47,243 nucleotides of DNA, from the NCBI GenBank assembly GCA_025656505.1, contig JAHXHR010000011.1, positions 1 through 47,243 of the forward strand. The letters are read 5' to 3'. Below the pieces are notes generated by a model. The model saw nothing but the letters and a program-made list of their open reading frames with translations, was not told the origin of the DNA and did not search any database. This document shows positions 20,826 through 33,646 of the stretch, piece after piece; the stretch's first letter is position 1, and every line of letters starts with the position of its first letter. This stretch comes from Candidatus Thiodiazotropha sp. (ex Epidulcina cf. delphinae) (GTDB taxonomy: Bacteria; Pseudomonadota; Gammaproteobacteria; Chromatiales; Chromatiaceae). Made by a program: the position numbers and the translations under genes.

Positions 20826-21284
20826 TCAAGCAGATCGTCTTTTATATCGAACTGGGACTGGGATCTTTTCTAACTCCCTAACAACAGCTTGAATCTCTTC
20901 TCCCACTCCAAACGAGAAAGCAAACTGCCCGTATTCATCAAGACTTTCTAGCACCCCAATATCCGGAACATATCTAAATACAACCTTACCGTCTGTAATA
21001 AGTCTCTCCGACGCTAGAGGAGCTTCCAGTTTTGGCAATCGTCTCCGTATTGAGAGTAAACATTCACGAAGCGAGGAAACCTTTAACCCTTTTTCTGTCA
21101 GCTGTAGCGCTACTCGTATCTCCACGAGATCACGAAATGTAAACAACCTGGGTGTTCCTCGTCGTACTTTCGATCGCCCACTTGCCTGAATAATCTCTTG
21201 TCGCAACCAGTAGTCTAGTCGGCGATAAGTTATCCCCGTACACGAAATTACCTCTTGGGCAGTGAAGTAGCGATTAATTCCCAT
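20826..21284 (-). CDS. MerR-like HTH regulator (ORF open to 21338; ATG 21284 preferred)
   Basis: NRYFTAQEVISCTGITYRRLDYWLRQEII...RLFTFRDLVEIRVALQLTEKGLKVSSLRECL: MerR-type winged helix pattern. Confidence 0.8.
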   Translation of the reverse strand: MGINRYFTAQEVISCTGITYRRLDYWLRQEIIQASGRSKVRRGTPRLFTFRDLVEIRVALQLTEKGLKVSSLRECLLSIRRRLPKLEAPLASERLITDGKVVFRYVPDIGVLESLDEYGQFAFSFGVGEEIQAVVRELEKIPVPVRYKRRSA

Positions 21285-21309
21285 TAAATACCTAATTTTC
21301 AAGTAAGTA

Positions 21310-21335
21310 TAGCTGAATAAATACATAGCTGTATT
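21310..21335. promoter_or_regulatory. Tandem 10-bp repeat upstream of the MerR-like gene; candidate operator
   Basis: ATAGCTGAAT (21310-21319) and ATAGCTGTAT (21326-21335), 16-bp period, just upstream of the inferred start at 21284. Confidence 0.4.
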
Positions 21336-21599
21336 CATTCTAAGCTAATTATCTATTTTTCCTAGTTTTTTACAAAACATCCCTCAGAAAATTGTGGGTA
21401 AAAGCACTATGGGGCTACAAATACTTGACTCTGTTCTTTGAAATCAACGCCCATTGCTGGGATTCTTCCACTAATTTGGAAAGGAGCGATCGTAACGAAC
21501 TGAAGAAAAAAAGACACTGTCTGGAGCTGAACAAAACATGCTGGTTGTTGCCCAGCCGGCCGGAGAAAAGGAAGAATTTGGATGTATATGGAAGTAAAG

Positions 21600-22946
21600 T
21601 TATTTTCCAATACAGAAGCTGCTGAATATTCGTCCCAGGAGATCATCAGCGCTAAATTCACCGGTTATCTCCGACAATGCCTGCTGCGCCAAGCGCAGAT
21701 CCTCCGCCAGCAGTTCGCCTGCCTGATCCCGTTGCAGACTCAAGACCCCCTGCCGCAGATACCGTATCGCCCTTTCCAGGGCATCGAGGTGCCGGCGACG
21801 GGCGATAAATTCTCCTTCACTCTGATCCACGTAACCGGCACAGATCTTGAGATGTTCTCTCAGCAGGTCAATGCCCAAACCCTGTTTGGCGGAGAGGGCG
21901 ATTTCGACACCGGATTCGTCCTCACTAACGGCTGGCGGTCTGTTTGCGATATCAATTTTATTGCGCACCAGTGTAACGGGAACCCCAGCGGGGAGCTGAG
22001 TGCGATCGATGGCCAGATGCCGCGGATCAATCTGGTCATCAAACACCCACAGAACCCGATCAGCCTGTTCGATCTGTCGCCTCGCACGGCGTATTCCCTC
22101 CTCCTCCACCGGGTTTCGGCTCTCGCGCAGGCCCGCTGTATCGATGATGTGCAAGGGCAGACCATCAATCGAAATCCGCTCCCGCAGCAGATCTCTGGTA
22201 GTGCCGGGGATCTCGGTTACGATAGCCGCTTCGACACCGGCCAGGGCATTCAGCAGACTCGACTTGCCCGCATTGGGTCGTCCGGCGATGACCAGGGTTA
22301 GACCGTCTCTAAGCAGTCTGCCGGTCTCGGCGCTTTTCTCGGTTCGCTGCATATCGTCAAGCACAGTATGTAAGCGCTCACTTACTTTCCCGTCACTGAG
22401 ATAATCGATCTCTTCCTCAGGAAAATCGATGGCTGACTCCACATACAGGCGCAATTCGATCAAGCTCTCGACCAAGCGGTGAATATGCCTGGAAAAGACC
22501 CCTTGCAGGGTGCGACCGGCAAGGCGGACCGCCGCACGACTGCCGGCATCGATCAAGTCAGCTATCGCTTCAGCCTGAACCAGGTCCAGTTTGTCGTTCA
22601 GAAAGGCCCTTTCGCTGAACTCGCCGGACCTGGCCGGTCTGGCCCCCAATTGCAAGGTGCGTTGCAGCAGCAGATCCATCACCACCGGACCGCCGTGACC
22701 CTGTAGCTCCAATACATCCTCGCCGGTGAACGAGTGGGGAGCCGGAAAAAAGAGTGCGATGCCGCTATCGATGACATCCCCATGCGCGTCGAGAAACCGT
22801 TTCAGACAAGCCTGCCTGGGAGGAGGGGGTGCGCCGATGAGAGCCTCGGCAATGGTATCGCAGTCCGGACCGCTGATGCGCACTATACCCACCCCGCCAC
22901 GTCCGGGCGGGGTGGCGACAGCAGCGATGGTGTCACGCGACTGCAC
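21600..22946 (-). CDS. mnmE: tRNA modification GTPase MnmE (likely GTG start at 22946)
   Basis: [52 protein letters not shown]-terminal [15 protein letters not shown]. Confidence 0.97.
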   Translation of the reverse strand: MQSRDTIAAVATPPGRGGVGIVRISGPDCDTIAEALIGAPPPPRQACLKRFLDAHGDVIDSGIALFFPAPHSFTGEDVLELQGHGGPVVMDLLLQRTLQLGARPARSGEFSERAFLNDKLDLVQAEAIADLIDAGSRAAVRLAGRTLQGVFSRHIHRLVESLIELRLYVESAIDFPEEEIDYLSDGKVSERLHTVLDDMQRTEKSAETGRLLRDGLTLVIAGRPNAGKSSLLNALAGVEAAIVTEIPGTTRDLLRERISIDGLPLHIIDTAGLRESRNPVEEEGIRRARRQIEQADRVLWVFDDQIDPRHLAIDRTQLPAGVPVTLVRNKIDIANRPPAVSEDESGVEIALSAKQGLGIDLLREHLKICAGYVDQSEGEFIARRRHLDALERAIRYLRQGVLSLQRDQAGELLAEDLRLAQQALSEITGEFSADDLLGRIFSSFCIGK

Positions 22947-22977
22947 GGCCAATGCCCTAGGGCCTGTTAACACTAAG

Positions 22978-24645
22978 TCAATTGGCCGACTGCTCAATCT
23001 TCCTGGTGATATACCACTGTTGGGCAATCGAAATGACGTTGTTGACCACCCAATAGAGCACCAGGCCCGCCGGGAAGAAGGCAAAAAAGATGGTAAACAC
23101 AAACGGAAGACTCATCATGATCTTCGCCTGCATGGGATCGAGGGGCGCGGGGTTGAGTTTTTGCTGCGCGAACATGGACACACCCATGATCAAAGGCAGG
23201 ATGAAGTAGGGATCCTTCTCCGACAGACTATCAATCCACAGAATCCAGGGGGCCTGGCGTAGTTCGACGCTCTCCAGCAAGACCCAGTAAAGGGCAATGA
23301 AAACCGGTATCTGCACCAGAATCGGCAGGCAACCGCCCAGAGGATTGACCTTCTCTTTTTTATACATCTCCATCATCGCCTGATTAAGACGCTGTTTGTC
23401 GTCGCCAAAACGATCCTTCATCGCCTGCAGCCTCGGCGTAAGCTTGCGCATGTTCGCCATCGACTTGTAACTGGTCTCGGAGAGTTTGAAAAAGGCCGCC
23501 TTGATCAATAGGGTGAGGATAATAATCGACCATCCCCAATTTCCGACCCAGTCATGGATTGTCTTGAGCAACCAGAAAATCGGCTTAGCGATGACGGTCA
23601 ACCAACCGTAGTCGACGGTCAGCTCCAGGCCTTCGGCGATCTTCTCCAATTGATCCTGCAACTTAGGACCGATATAGAGTTCACGATTCAGGGTTCTGCT
23701 CTCGCCCGGCGCCAGGGTCACTGAAGGAGAGTAACTGCCGATCAGATATTTTCCACCCGCCACAGCATTGGTGTAGTAGTGCTCAATCTGCTCTTTCGGC
23801 GGTATCCAGGCGCTCAAAAAATAGTGTTGAATCATTGCCAGCCAGCCCTGATCCGATTCGATTTTCAGCGCTTTCTCCGCCATTTCGCCGAAATCGACTT
23901 TCTCGTACTTATCCTTGGGGGTGTAATAGACACCGCCCGTATAGGTGTATGTGGTGAAGCCGGAGGAGGCGTCGACAGGCTCAGTACGCTGTAATTGACC
24001 GTAGTCCCTGGCCGCCCAACTCTCAGCGGATTGATTTTCAATCCGATAGCGCACATCGGCCAGATAGCTGCCGCGACGCAAAACGAACTGTTTAGTGATC
24101 TTCACCCCGTCACCGCTGGTCCAAACCAGAGGTATTACCAGTTCGTCCATACCCTCGGTCAACCGATAGGAATACCTTTCCGCATGGTAGATCGCTTCAT
24201 GGCTGGGCGCCTTACCCTTTTCACTGCCAATCAGTCCGGATTGGGCGATAAAGATGTTGGGTTCCGACGGAGAAAGCAGTTCAACCTTCACATCCGGCCG
24301 CTCCAGAGAATCGGGATAGTCGAGCAGAAAAGCCTTCTGCACCGTACCTCCCCGGGTGGAAATCTCCAACTTCAAAAGATCCGTTTCTACAGCTATCACC
24401 GCTGACACAAGGCCTTTCTTACCCGCTGATCCAGAATCGGAGGTGATAGCGGCCGCGGGCAGATCCGCCTTCACTTCTGCGGTCGGAACAGACACACTCC
24501 CCACTTCAACTGAGGATGACGCAGGCGTTCCTGCGCCTTTGGCCGGGCGTTGATTCGAAACGCCGTAGTCTTGTTGCCAGGCCTGGTAGAGCATCAGCCC
24601 CAGAAAGGCAAGCGTGAAAAAGAGAATCAGTCTTAAATTATCCAT
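22978..24645 (-). CDS. yidC: Membrane protein insertase YidC (ATG at 24645)
   Basis: [63 protein letters not shown]-terminal [23 protein letters not shown]. Confidence 0.98.
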   Translation of the reverse strand: MDNLRLILFFTLAFLGLMLYQAWQQDYGVSNQRPAKGAGTPASSSVEVGSVSVPTAEVKADLPAAAITSDSGSAGKKGLVSAVIAVETDLLKLEISTRGGTVQKAFLLDYPDSLERPDVKVELLSPSEPNIFIAQSGLIGSEKGKAPSHEAIYHAERYSYRLTEGMDELVIPLVWTSGDGVKITKQFVLRRGSYLADVRYRIENQSAESWAARDYGQLQRTEPVDASSGFTTYTYTGGVYYTPKDKYEKVDFGEMAEKALKIESDQGWLAMIQHYFLSAWIPPKEQIEHYYTNAVAGGKYLIGSYSPSVTLAPGESRTLNRELYIGPKLQDQLEKIAEGLELTVDYGWLTVIAKPIFWLLKTIHDWVGNWGWSIIILTLLIKAAFFKLSETSYKSMANMRKLTPRLQAMKDRFGDDKQRLNQAMMEMYKKEKVNPLGGCLPILVQIPVFIALYWVLLESVELRQAPWILWIDSLSEKDPYFILPLIMGVSMFAQQKLNPAPLDPMQAKIMMSLPFVFTIFFAFFPAGLVLYWVVNNVISIAQQWYITRKIEQSAN

Positions 24646-24874
24646 GAAACTGCTTTTTGTCGGGTTCCGGTACCGGGTCCACCCCACCTTCATGCCAAGG
24701 GTGACACCGAGAGATACGTTTGAGTGAAAGCCATAGGCCAGGCCATGCACCGTGCTTTTCCAAGGACTCAAGCGCATAGGCGGAGCAACTCGGATAGAAA
24801 CGGCAATGCCGGCCGACAAACGGGCTCAGTATAGTTTGGTAGAACCTGATCAGAAAGATCATTATGCGTCGCAT
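24638..24874 (-). CDS. yidD: Membrane protein insertion efficiency factor YidD
   Basis: [36 protein letters not shown]...[17 protein letters not shown]. Confidence 0.97.
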   Translation of the reverse strand: MRRIMIFLIRFYQTILSPFVGRHCRFYPSCSAYALESLEKHGAWPGLWLSLKRISRCHPWHEGGVDPVPEPDKKQFHG

Positions 24875-25224
24875 AGCTCCACCATCTTCCGCCAGTGCAG
24901 GCTCAGTGAATTCGAGCAAAGCCTGTTTTCCGCGATTACTGCACCCTTTCCGGCTACAACCACGAGATCAAGCCCGCTCAGGAGGGCCTGGTTTTGCCTG
25001 AAACTTTCGCGAATCAGACGTTTGATTCGATTTCTATCCACCGCCAGACGGCAGTTCTTCTTCGAGACGGCAAGCCCCAGACGCGCACAGCCCAGGCGAT
25101 TAGTCCTTGCCAGAACCAAAAAAAGATTGTCGACTGAACGCTTGCCACCATCAAAAACCCGGCGGTACTCGTTGGGTTTGAGGAGTCTGCAACGACGTGA
25201 AAACGCCAGTTCCGATCTTGGCAA
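24862..25224 (-). CDS. rnpA: Ribonuclease P protein component
   Basis: [17 protein letters not shown]...[29 protein letters not shown]. Confidence 0.95.
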   Translation of the reverse strand: MPRSELAFSRRCRLLKPNEYRRVFDGGKRSVDNLFLVLARTNRLGCARLGLAVSKKNCRLAVDRNRIKRLIRESFRQNQALLSGLDLVVVAGKGAVIAENRLCSNSLSLHWRKMVELCDA

Positions 25225-25235
25225 GGAGTGCTTAT

Positions 25236-25370
25236 TCAGAGGGCTATACGCGCACGACCCTTGGCGCGTCGCGCCTTCAGCACCTTACGGCCGTTACGGG
25301 TTGCCATGCGGGCGCGAAAACCATGGGCGCGTGCGCGCTTGAGATTACTGGGCTGAAAGGTTCTTTTCAT
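25236..25370 (-). CDS. rpmH: 50S ribosomal protein L34
   Basis: [44 protein letters not shown]. Confidence 0.98.
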   Translation of the reverse strand: MKRTFQPSNLKRARAHGFRARMATRNGRKVLKARRAKGRARIAL

Positions 25371-25507
25371 AATGCTGTCTACCGGTGGACTCGCCAAAAA
25401 TTCCATAAAATTATGGACGAAAAAAAGACGCGTAGCGTAGTCCCAAACATCTAGCGATGTCAATAGAAAATCACTGATAAGGGCTCCGCAATCAAATACG
25501 CCATAAC

Positions 25508-25516
25508 TGTGGATAA
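25508..25516 (-). promoter_or_regulatory. Consensus DnaA box upstream of dnaA
   Basis: TGTGGATAA = reverse complement of TTATCCACA in the rpmH-dnaA intergenic region. Confidence 0.75.
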
Positions 25517-25646
25517 CTACCTCGACCAAGGGTAGACTTGACACTCTGAGAGGTCATACCGGTCAGGTTTGCAAAAGCCTCACACCTTCAGGATGACCCG
25601 ATATCAATCCCTATCGCAACCCGCTCAACGCTGCTGGAGAGAGAAT

Positions 25647-26981
25647 TTGAACCTTTGGCAACGATGCATAGAACACTTGGAACAGGTACTCTCCCCACAG
25701 CAATATAATACCTGGATTCGCCCTTTACAGATCATCGAGGAACCCCTGATCCTGAAACTTTTGGCGCCTAACCGTTTCGTCCTCGATTGGGTCCGCAATA
25801 ATTACCTCGATACCATACAGAATCACCTGAACATGCTGTGCAACGGTAATGCGCCAACCGTAATGGTAGAGATCGGCACAAAGAAGCGGCAAACACAAAA
25901 ACCAGCCGGGCCGCCACAACCCATTACGGTAACGACATCAACGGACAGACCTGCGCCAATCGAATGCAATCTCAGTCCAAACTTCGTTTTCGCTACTTTT
26001 GTCGAGGGTAAATCAAATCAGATTGCGCGAGCGGCATCCATGCAGATCGGGGGAAACCCCGGCAAGGCCTACAATCCCCTGTTCATCTACGGCGGCGTCG
26101 GTCTAGGCAAAACCCACTTGATGCATGCGGTGGGGAATATGATGATAAAAAAAAATCCCCAGGCAAGGGTGGTCTATCTCCATTCAGAGCGATTCGTCGC
26201 TGAGATGGTCAAGGCGCTGCAGCATAACACCATCGAACAGTTTAAAAGGAAATATCGCTCTGTCAACGCCCTGCTGATCGACGATATCCAGTTTTTCGCC
26301 GGCAAAGAACGATCCCAGGAGGAATTCTTCCATACCTTCAATGCCTTGTTCGAGTCCCAGCAACAGATCATTTTATCCAGCGATCGTTTTCCCAAGGAGG
26401 TAAGCGGTCTCGAAGAGCGCCTCAAATCACGTTTCGGATGGGGTCTGACCGTCGCCATCGAGCCACCTGATCTCGAGACACGGGTCGCCATCCTGAAAAG
26501 CAAGGCGCTACAATTGAACGCTGAGTTGCCAAACGAAGTGGCCTTCTTCATGGGCAAACGCATCCGTTCCAATATCCGTGAACTGGAAGGCGCTCTCAGA
26601 AGAGTGATAGCCAACTCAACATTTACCGGACGCGAGATAAACCTGGATTTCGCAAAAAATGCATTGCGAGACATGCTTGCCGCGCACGACAAACAGATTA
26701 CGATTGAAAATATTCAAAAAACCGTAGCCGAATATTTTCAGATCCGCACGTCGGATCTAACATCCTCCAAGCGCAGCCGTTCCATTGCACGTCCGAGACA
26801 GATCGCCATGACACTTGCCAAGGAACTGACCAATCACAGCTTACCGGAAATAGGTAGTGCTTTCGGCGGTAGAGACCACACGACGGTTATTCATGCCAAT
26901 AGGAAGGTAAAGGAATTGCGCGAAAGCGACCCACGCATATCCGAAGATTATTCAAAGCTGTTAAGAACACTTAGTAGTTAG
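25647..26981 (+). CDS. dnaA: Chromosomal replication initiator DnaA (ORF open from 25569; TTG 25647 plausible start)
   Basis: [63 protein letters not shown]. Confidence 0.98.
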   Translation: MNLWQRCIEHLEQVLSPQQYNTWIRPLQIIEEPLILKLLAPNRFVLDWVRNNYLDTIQNHLNMLCNGNAPTVMVEIGTKKRQTQKPAGPPQPITVTTSTDRPAPIECNLSPNFVFATFVEGKSNQIARAASMQIGGNPGKAYNPLFIYGGVGLGKTHLMHAVGNMMIKKNPQARVVYLHSERFVAEMVKALQHNTIEQFKRKYRSVNALLIDDIQFFAGKERSQEEFFHTFNALFESQQQIILSSDRFPKEVSGLEERLKSRFGWGLTVAIEPPDLETRVAILKSKALQLNAELPNEVAFFMGKRIRSNIRELEGALRRVIANSTFTGREINLDFAKNALRDMLAAHDKQITIENIQKTVAEYFQIRTSDLTSSKRSRSIARPRQIAMTLAKELTNHSLPEIGSAFGGRDHTTVIHANRKVKELRESDPRISEDYSKLLRTLSS

Positions 26982-27198
26982 TGTGGATAAATTGTTGAAA
27001 AAATCAGCTACTATCAAACAACAAAACTATCCACAACCCGTCAACAGCTAATCAGCAGGATAAAGGTGGTTGAAATCATGTAAAATATCGTAATAAAACA
27101 GATAAAAATCAAACACATAGCATTAATGACGTAAGATATATACAGGCCTAATAATAATAACAGTCTTTATATAAAAGAAAGATATAATTATAGGCTGA
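26982..27198. promoter_or_regulatory. Putative oriC: dnaA-dnaN intergenic region with DnaA boxes and AT-rich tract
   Basis: TGTGGATAA at 26982-26990; CTATCCACA at 27027-27035; AT-rich stretch about 27060-27190. Confidence 0.65.
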
Positions 27199-27207
27199 GT
27201 GGAAAAA

Positions 27208-28308
27208 ATGAAGATAGACACCGATAGGGAAAACCTACTTGAGTCCTTGCAGAAAATCGCCGGCGTTGTAGAGAGGCGCCAGACATTGCCTATACTCGCC
27301 AATATTTTAGTCAGTGCGAGAAATAACCACATCCAGTTGACTGCCACTGATCTCGAGGTCGAATTGAAGACAGAGAGTCCGGCGGTGTGTGAAGGTGATG
27401 CTGACTTTACTCTCCCGGCTAGAAAACTGCTGGATATCTGTAAGGCATTACCAGAATCCGCCCCCGTTACTCTTGATGTCAGCGAGAACAAGGTAAAACT
27501 CAGGTCAGGAAGAAGTCGCTTTACGCTGAGTGTACTACCGGCGCGAGACTATCCGGTGATAGAACCGACTCCGAGTAACGATGTATTAACGATAAAGGAG
27601 TCTGTGCTACACCGATTAATCGAGAAGACCCAGTTCGCAATGGCGCAACAGGATGTACGCTACTATCTGAACGGTATGTTGCTGGAATTATCCCAAGGAG
27701 AGATTAGAACTGTCGCAACGGATGGACATAGGCTTGCTATGAGCCAGTCAAAAACTTGTATTCAGGATGAAATAAATCTGCAGGTCATACTTCCAAGAAA
27801 AGCGGTTATCGAGTTGGGCCGTCTTCTAGGCGATAGCGAAAAAGAGATAAAACTCGAGTTGAGTAGTAGTTATGTAAGGATACTCCTGGATAATACGGTC
27901 TTTACATCAAAATTGATCGATGGAAGGTTTCCGGAGTATCAGCGCGTCATGCCGTCAGGCGCGGATAAGGAAGTAGAAGCGGACAAGAATACCTTGAGAA
28001 ACTCCCTGACCAGGGCATCCATTCTCTCAAATGAGAAATATCGTGGAATACATTTCCATCTGAAAACAAACCAATTACAATTGCAGGCACATAATCCTGA
28101 ACAGGAAGAGTCAGAAGAAGAACTTGAAGTGAACTATCAAGGAGAGGAACTGAAAATAGGATTCAACGTGAGTTACCTGCTTGATGCCATATCAGCAATA
28201 GCTGAGGACAGCATCATTATTGAACTCAAGGATACAAACAGTAGTGCGCTGATTTATGGAAAAACCGACAGAGATAGTAAGTATGTCGTAATGCCAATGA
28301 GAATATAA
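27208..28308 (+). CDS. dnaN: DNA polymerase III beta sliding clamp (in-frame GTG upstream at 27199)
   Basis: MKIDTDRENLLESLQKIAGVVERRQTLPILANILV; LPARDYPVIEP; C-terminal YVVMPMRI. Confidence 0.97.
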   Translation: MKIDTDRENLLESLQKIAGVVERRQTLPILANILVSARNNHIQLTATDLEVELKTESPAVCEGDADFTLPARKLLDICKALPESAPVTLDVSENKVKLRSGRSRFTLSVLPARDYPVIEPTPSNDVLTIKESVLHRLIEKTQFAMAQQDVRYYLNGMLLELSQGEIRTVATDGHRLAMSQSKTCIQDEINLQVILPRKAVIELGRLLGDSEKEIKLELSSSYVRILLDNTVFTSKLIDGRFPEYQRVMPSGADKEVEADKNTLRNSLTRASILSNEKYRGIHFHLKTNQLQLQAHNPEQEESEEELEVNYQGEELKIGFNVSYLLDAISAIAEDSIIIELKDTNSSALIYGKTDRDSKYVVMPMRI

Positions 28309-28332
28309 AAGAAGAAATGTCAACTACAGAAA

Positions 28333-29406
28333 TTGCACATAGAATGCATCAATATAGAAAACCTCCGCAATATAGCGCATGCGGAAATTATTCCAGGAAA
28401 ATCAAACAACTTTATTGTTGGTAAAAATGGCGCAGGAAAGACAACGCTTCTGGAAGCTATCTATCTCCTTGGAAGGGCAAGATCTTTCAGGCAGGGAAAT
28501 GATAGAAATCTGATAAAAAACCGTACAAACAAGTTGACCCTATTTACCAAGCTAAAAACAAAGCATGGACAAAAGCAGACAATAGGGCTATCAAAGGATG
28601 ATAAGAAAACAATCATTCGCAGAGACAGAGAAACAGTCACAAGACTGTCCGATCTCGCAAAATCCTTCCCACTCACGGTCATTACACCAAATATACAGAG
28701 AGTCATAGAAGAGGGGCCACACCAACGAAGAAGGCTTCTCAATTGGGGCGTGTTCCACGTGGAACATGGATATGGCGATCTTGTTAGGAGGTATCATAAA
28801 GCCCTAAATCAAAGAAATATCGCCCTTAGAGGATACAGATCAGAGCTTAAAGTTTGGGACAGGCAAATAACAGCCTTAGGTGAAGCGATACATGACCTCC
28901 AATTTCGTTATTTGGAAGCATGGAATAAAACGCTAAATGAAATGATTAAGGCAGTTGGAATCATTAAACCACTAAGGCTTGAGTTGAAATCAGGATGGAG
29001 AAGTGGACTTTGCCTGGAAGAAGCTATCCAGGCTAATCAAAAGACTGATAGGGAAAGGGGGTTCACAACAAGTGGTCCTCATCGAATGGATATAAGAATA
29101 ATGGATGACGGAGAACCTGTTAAAAGCCATTTTTCCAGGGGCCAAAAGAAGATAGCTGCAATACTTATGCTGCTTGGTCAGGCAATGATGCAGGTTGAGA
29201 AAACAGTAGAGCCACCTATTTTGCTGATTGATGAAATCGGTTCGGAACTGGATAGTGATAGCTGTCGATCACTGTTGGCCTATATCACAGAGCTGCAATT
29301 GCAAAGTTTTATTACCACACTGGAACCGCTGGAAATGGGAGTGTTTCCTGGTAGGGATACGCCGGTGATGTTTCACGTGGAACATGGATCGGTAACGGTT
29401 TGTTAG
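28333..29406 (+). CDS. recF: DNA replication/repair protein RecF
   Basis: FIVGKNGAGKTTLLEAIYLLGRARSFR; HQRRRLLNWGVFHVEHGY; FSRGQKKIAAILMLLGQAM; C-terminal PVMFHVEHGSV. Confidence 0.96.
   Translation: MHIECINIENLRNIAHAEIIPGKSNNFIVGKNGAGKTTLLEAIYLLGRARSFRQGNDRNLIKNRTNKLTLFTKLKTKHGQKQTIGLSKDDKKTIIRRDRETVTRLSDLAKSFPLTVITPNIQRVIEEGPHQRRRLLNWGVFHVEHGYGDLVRRYHKALNQRNIALRGYRSELKVWDRQITALGEAIHDLQFRYLEAWNKTLNEMIKAVGIIKPLRLELKSGWRSGLCLEEAIQANQKTDRERGFTTSGPHRMDIRIMDDGEPVKSHFSRGQKKIAAILMLLGQAMMQVEKTVEPPILLIDEIGSELDSDSCRSLLAYITELQLQSFITTLEPLEMGVFPGRDTPVMFHVEHGSVTVC
28751..28766. promoter_or_regulatory. parS centromere-like site 1 (inside recF)
   Basis: TGTTCCACGTGGAACA, perfect 16-bp palindrome matching the parS family. 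Confidence 0.9.
29369..29384. promoter_or_regulatory. parS centromere-like site 2 (3' end of recF)
   Basis: TGTTTCACGTGGAACA; close to TGTTTCACGTGAAACA; encodes FHVEH. Confidence 0.9.
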
Positions 29407-29478
29407 TATAACCGCCATATAATAAACGATAAAACGTTCGTGCCTGGCTTGTAAGTTTAGGTATAATGGATAGCCTGA

Positions 29479-31926
<2,448 letters not shown>

Positions 31927-32012
31927 ACCACTTTTTTGTTCGGGCCTTTATTGATAGTAAGCGCATACTTACATTGCTTGATAATATTGTGTCTAATTCC
32001 CGATCCGGGTGA

Positions 32013-32738
32013 TTAGCAGTCGTGTGATTGCGGTAGGCTCTCCACGGTGGATTCGATCCATGCTTCTACCTCTTTGTTGATTTCCGCAGCGGTAAGATTC
32101 CCGGTCTGTATCAACGGTCCTATCCGGACATCGATCGTGCCGGGGTATTTTCTGATGCCACGCCGACGCCAAAAAACGCCGGCGTTGTGGGCGACGGGCA
32201 GTACGGGATAGCCCGATTTTTCAGCCAGTATCGCCCCACCGATGCCATAGCGTCTATGGGTTCCGGGTGCGACTCTGGTGCCTTCGGGAAAGATGAACAC
32301 CTTCTTTCCTGAGTTTAGCCGCTGTGTTCCCTGTTCTATAATCTGATCGACCGCCTTGCGCCTTGATTTACGGTTGATCGCAATTGGTTTAAAGTAGTAC
32401 ATGATCCAACCGAAAAAGGGGACATGTAGCAATTCCCGTTTCAATACCCAGGACTTGGGGCCGGGTATCAGGCTGACCAGGGCGATGGTCTCCCACGCTG
32501 ATTGGTGTTTGGCTAAGATGATGCAGCTCTGTTTCGGAATGTGCTCCGCGCCGTGCAAACGATATTTCAGGCCGCAGATCGCCGCCATTGCCCACAAGTT
32601 AACACGGCTCCAGGCATTATCGAAGAAATGTATGCGATGCTTGGGAAAGGCCCAGCCGATCAGGGCGCCGATGCCGGCGATTAGAATCGTTGTGACCACG
32701 AGAAAAATAAAGTAGCAGACGGAGCGAATTAAGATCAT
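32013..32738 (-). CDS. plsC: 1-acyl-sn-glycerol-3-phosphate acyltransferase
   Basis: AKHQSAWETI (HX4D variant), FPEGTRVAPG. Confidence 0.92.
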   Translation of the reverse strand: MILIRSVCYFIFLVVTTILIAGIGALIGWAFPKHRIHFFDNAWSRVNLWAMAAICGLKYRLHGAEHIPKQSCIILAKHQSAWETIALVSLIPGPKSWVLKRELLHVPFFGWIMYYFKPIAINRKSRRKAVDQIIEQGTQRLNSGKKVFIFPEGTRVAPGTHRRYGIGGAILAEKSGYPVLPVAHNAGVFWRRRGIRKYPGTIDVRIGPLIQTGNLTAAEINKEVEAWIESTVESLPQSHDC

Positions 32739-33289
32739 GTTGTTGAGGTGACTTCGTTTAACAATTGCTCTGCCACGCTGAAAAGATCCTTGTAGACCGA
32801 TACACCCGGAAGTGTCTTGATCAGATGCGCAAACGTCGCTTCTCCCTTGCCGCTGCGAACCAGGATAGGTCTGGCCTCGACGGCGATCGCCGCCTGAATG
32901 TCTCTAAGCGAATCACCGACTACAGGCACCTCTTTAAGAGACTGTTGCGTGCGCCGGCTGATTTCTTCATACAGACCTGTTTTTGGCTTGCGACAGCTAC
33001 AGCCGTCATTCGGTCCGTGGGGGCAGAAGAGTATGGCGTCGATGTGCCCACCGACCTGCTGCACGGCGTCCGACATTTTCCGATGTATGGCGTTCAGTGT
33101 CTCGACAGTGAATAGACCACGGCTCAATCCGGATTGATTGGTCGCCACGAACACCCTGTAGCCGGCTCTGCTCAGTCTGGCAATGGCCTGCAGGCTTCCC
33201 TCGATGGGAATCCACTCCTCAGGGCTCTTGATATAGGCGTCCGAATCCTGATTGATAACACCGTCTCTGTCGAGAATAATGAGCTTCAT
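32735..33289 (-). CDS. gmhB: D-glycero-beta-D-manno-heptose-1,7-bisphosphate 7-phosphatase
   Basis: MKLIILDRDGVINQDSDAYIKSPEEWIPIEGSL; ATNQSGLSRGLF; CSCRKPKTGL. Confidence 0.94.
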   Translation of the reverse strand: MKLIILDRDGVINQDSDAYIKSPEEWIPIEGSLQAIARLSRAGYRVFVATNQSGLSRGLFTVETLNAIHRKMSDAVQQVGGHIDAILFCPHGPNDGCSCRKPKTGLYEEISRRTQQSLKEVPVVGDSLRDIQAAIAVEARPILVRSGKGEATFAHLIKTLPGVSVYKDLFSVAEQLLNEVTSTT

Positions 33290-33310
33290 TAGCAGTGAAT
33301 ACGTACTTTA

Positions 33311-33646
33311 TCAGTCAATGTTACGAAACTCAGAGACCCGTATTCTGCCATTGATCATACGTGATTCCCGCATCCCCAGCTTCTCTATTTTATCCCAGAA
33401 GGCCTGGTTGAGATCGAACTCCTGAGCAATGGCCGTGCCCATTACCAGGATCAACAGATCCGCCACCTCCTCCGCCAGCGCCTGTTTGCTCTTGCCCTTG
33501 GTGACACAGGAGGAGATCTCGCCCAACTCCTCCGCCATCAGGGCAATCCGATAGGCCATCTCTTCACCACCCGTTTCTCGAAAGCGGTGTTTATCATGAA
33601 ACGCCTGTACCTCGGCCTGCATCGACCGGTAAGAGTCGCGGTTCAC
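33311..33646 (-). CDS. MazG-like nucleotide pyrophosphohydrolase domain protein
   Basis: LMAEELGEISSCV...LAEEVADLLILVMGTA (ExxE...ExxD arrangement). Confidence 0.75.
   Translation of the reverse strand: MNRDSYRSMQAEVQAFHDKHRFRETGGEEMAYRIALMAEELGEISSCVTKGKSKQALAEEVADLLILVMGTAIAQEFDLNQAFWDKIEKLGMRESRMINGRIRVSEFRNID

Noticed and set aside
21392-21625. 77-aa ORF between the island and mnmE
   Set aside because: Overlaps the mnmE 3' end, no recognisable domain, weak coding character.
21582-22301. 239-aa ORF antisense to mnmE
   Set aside because: Shadow of mnmE; no independent start signal or family.
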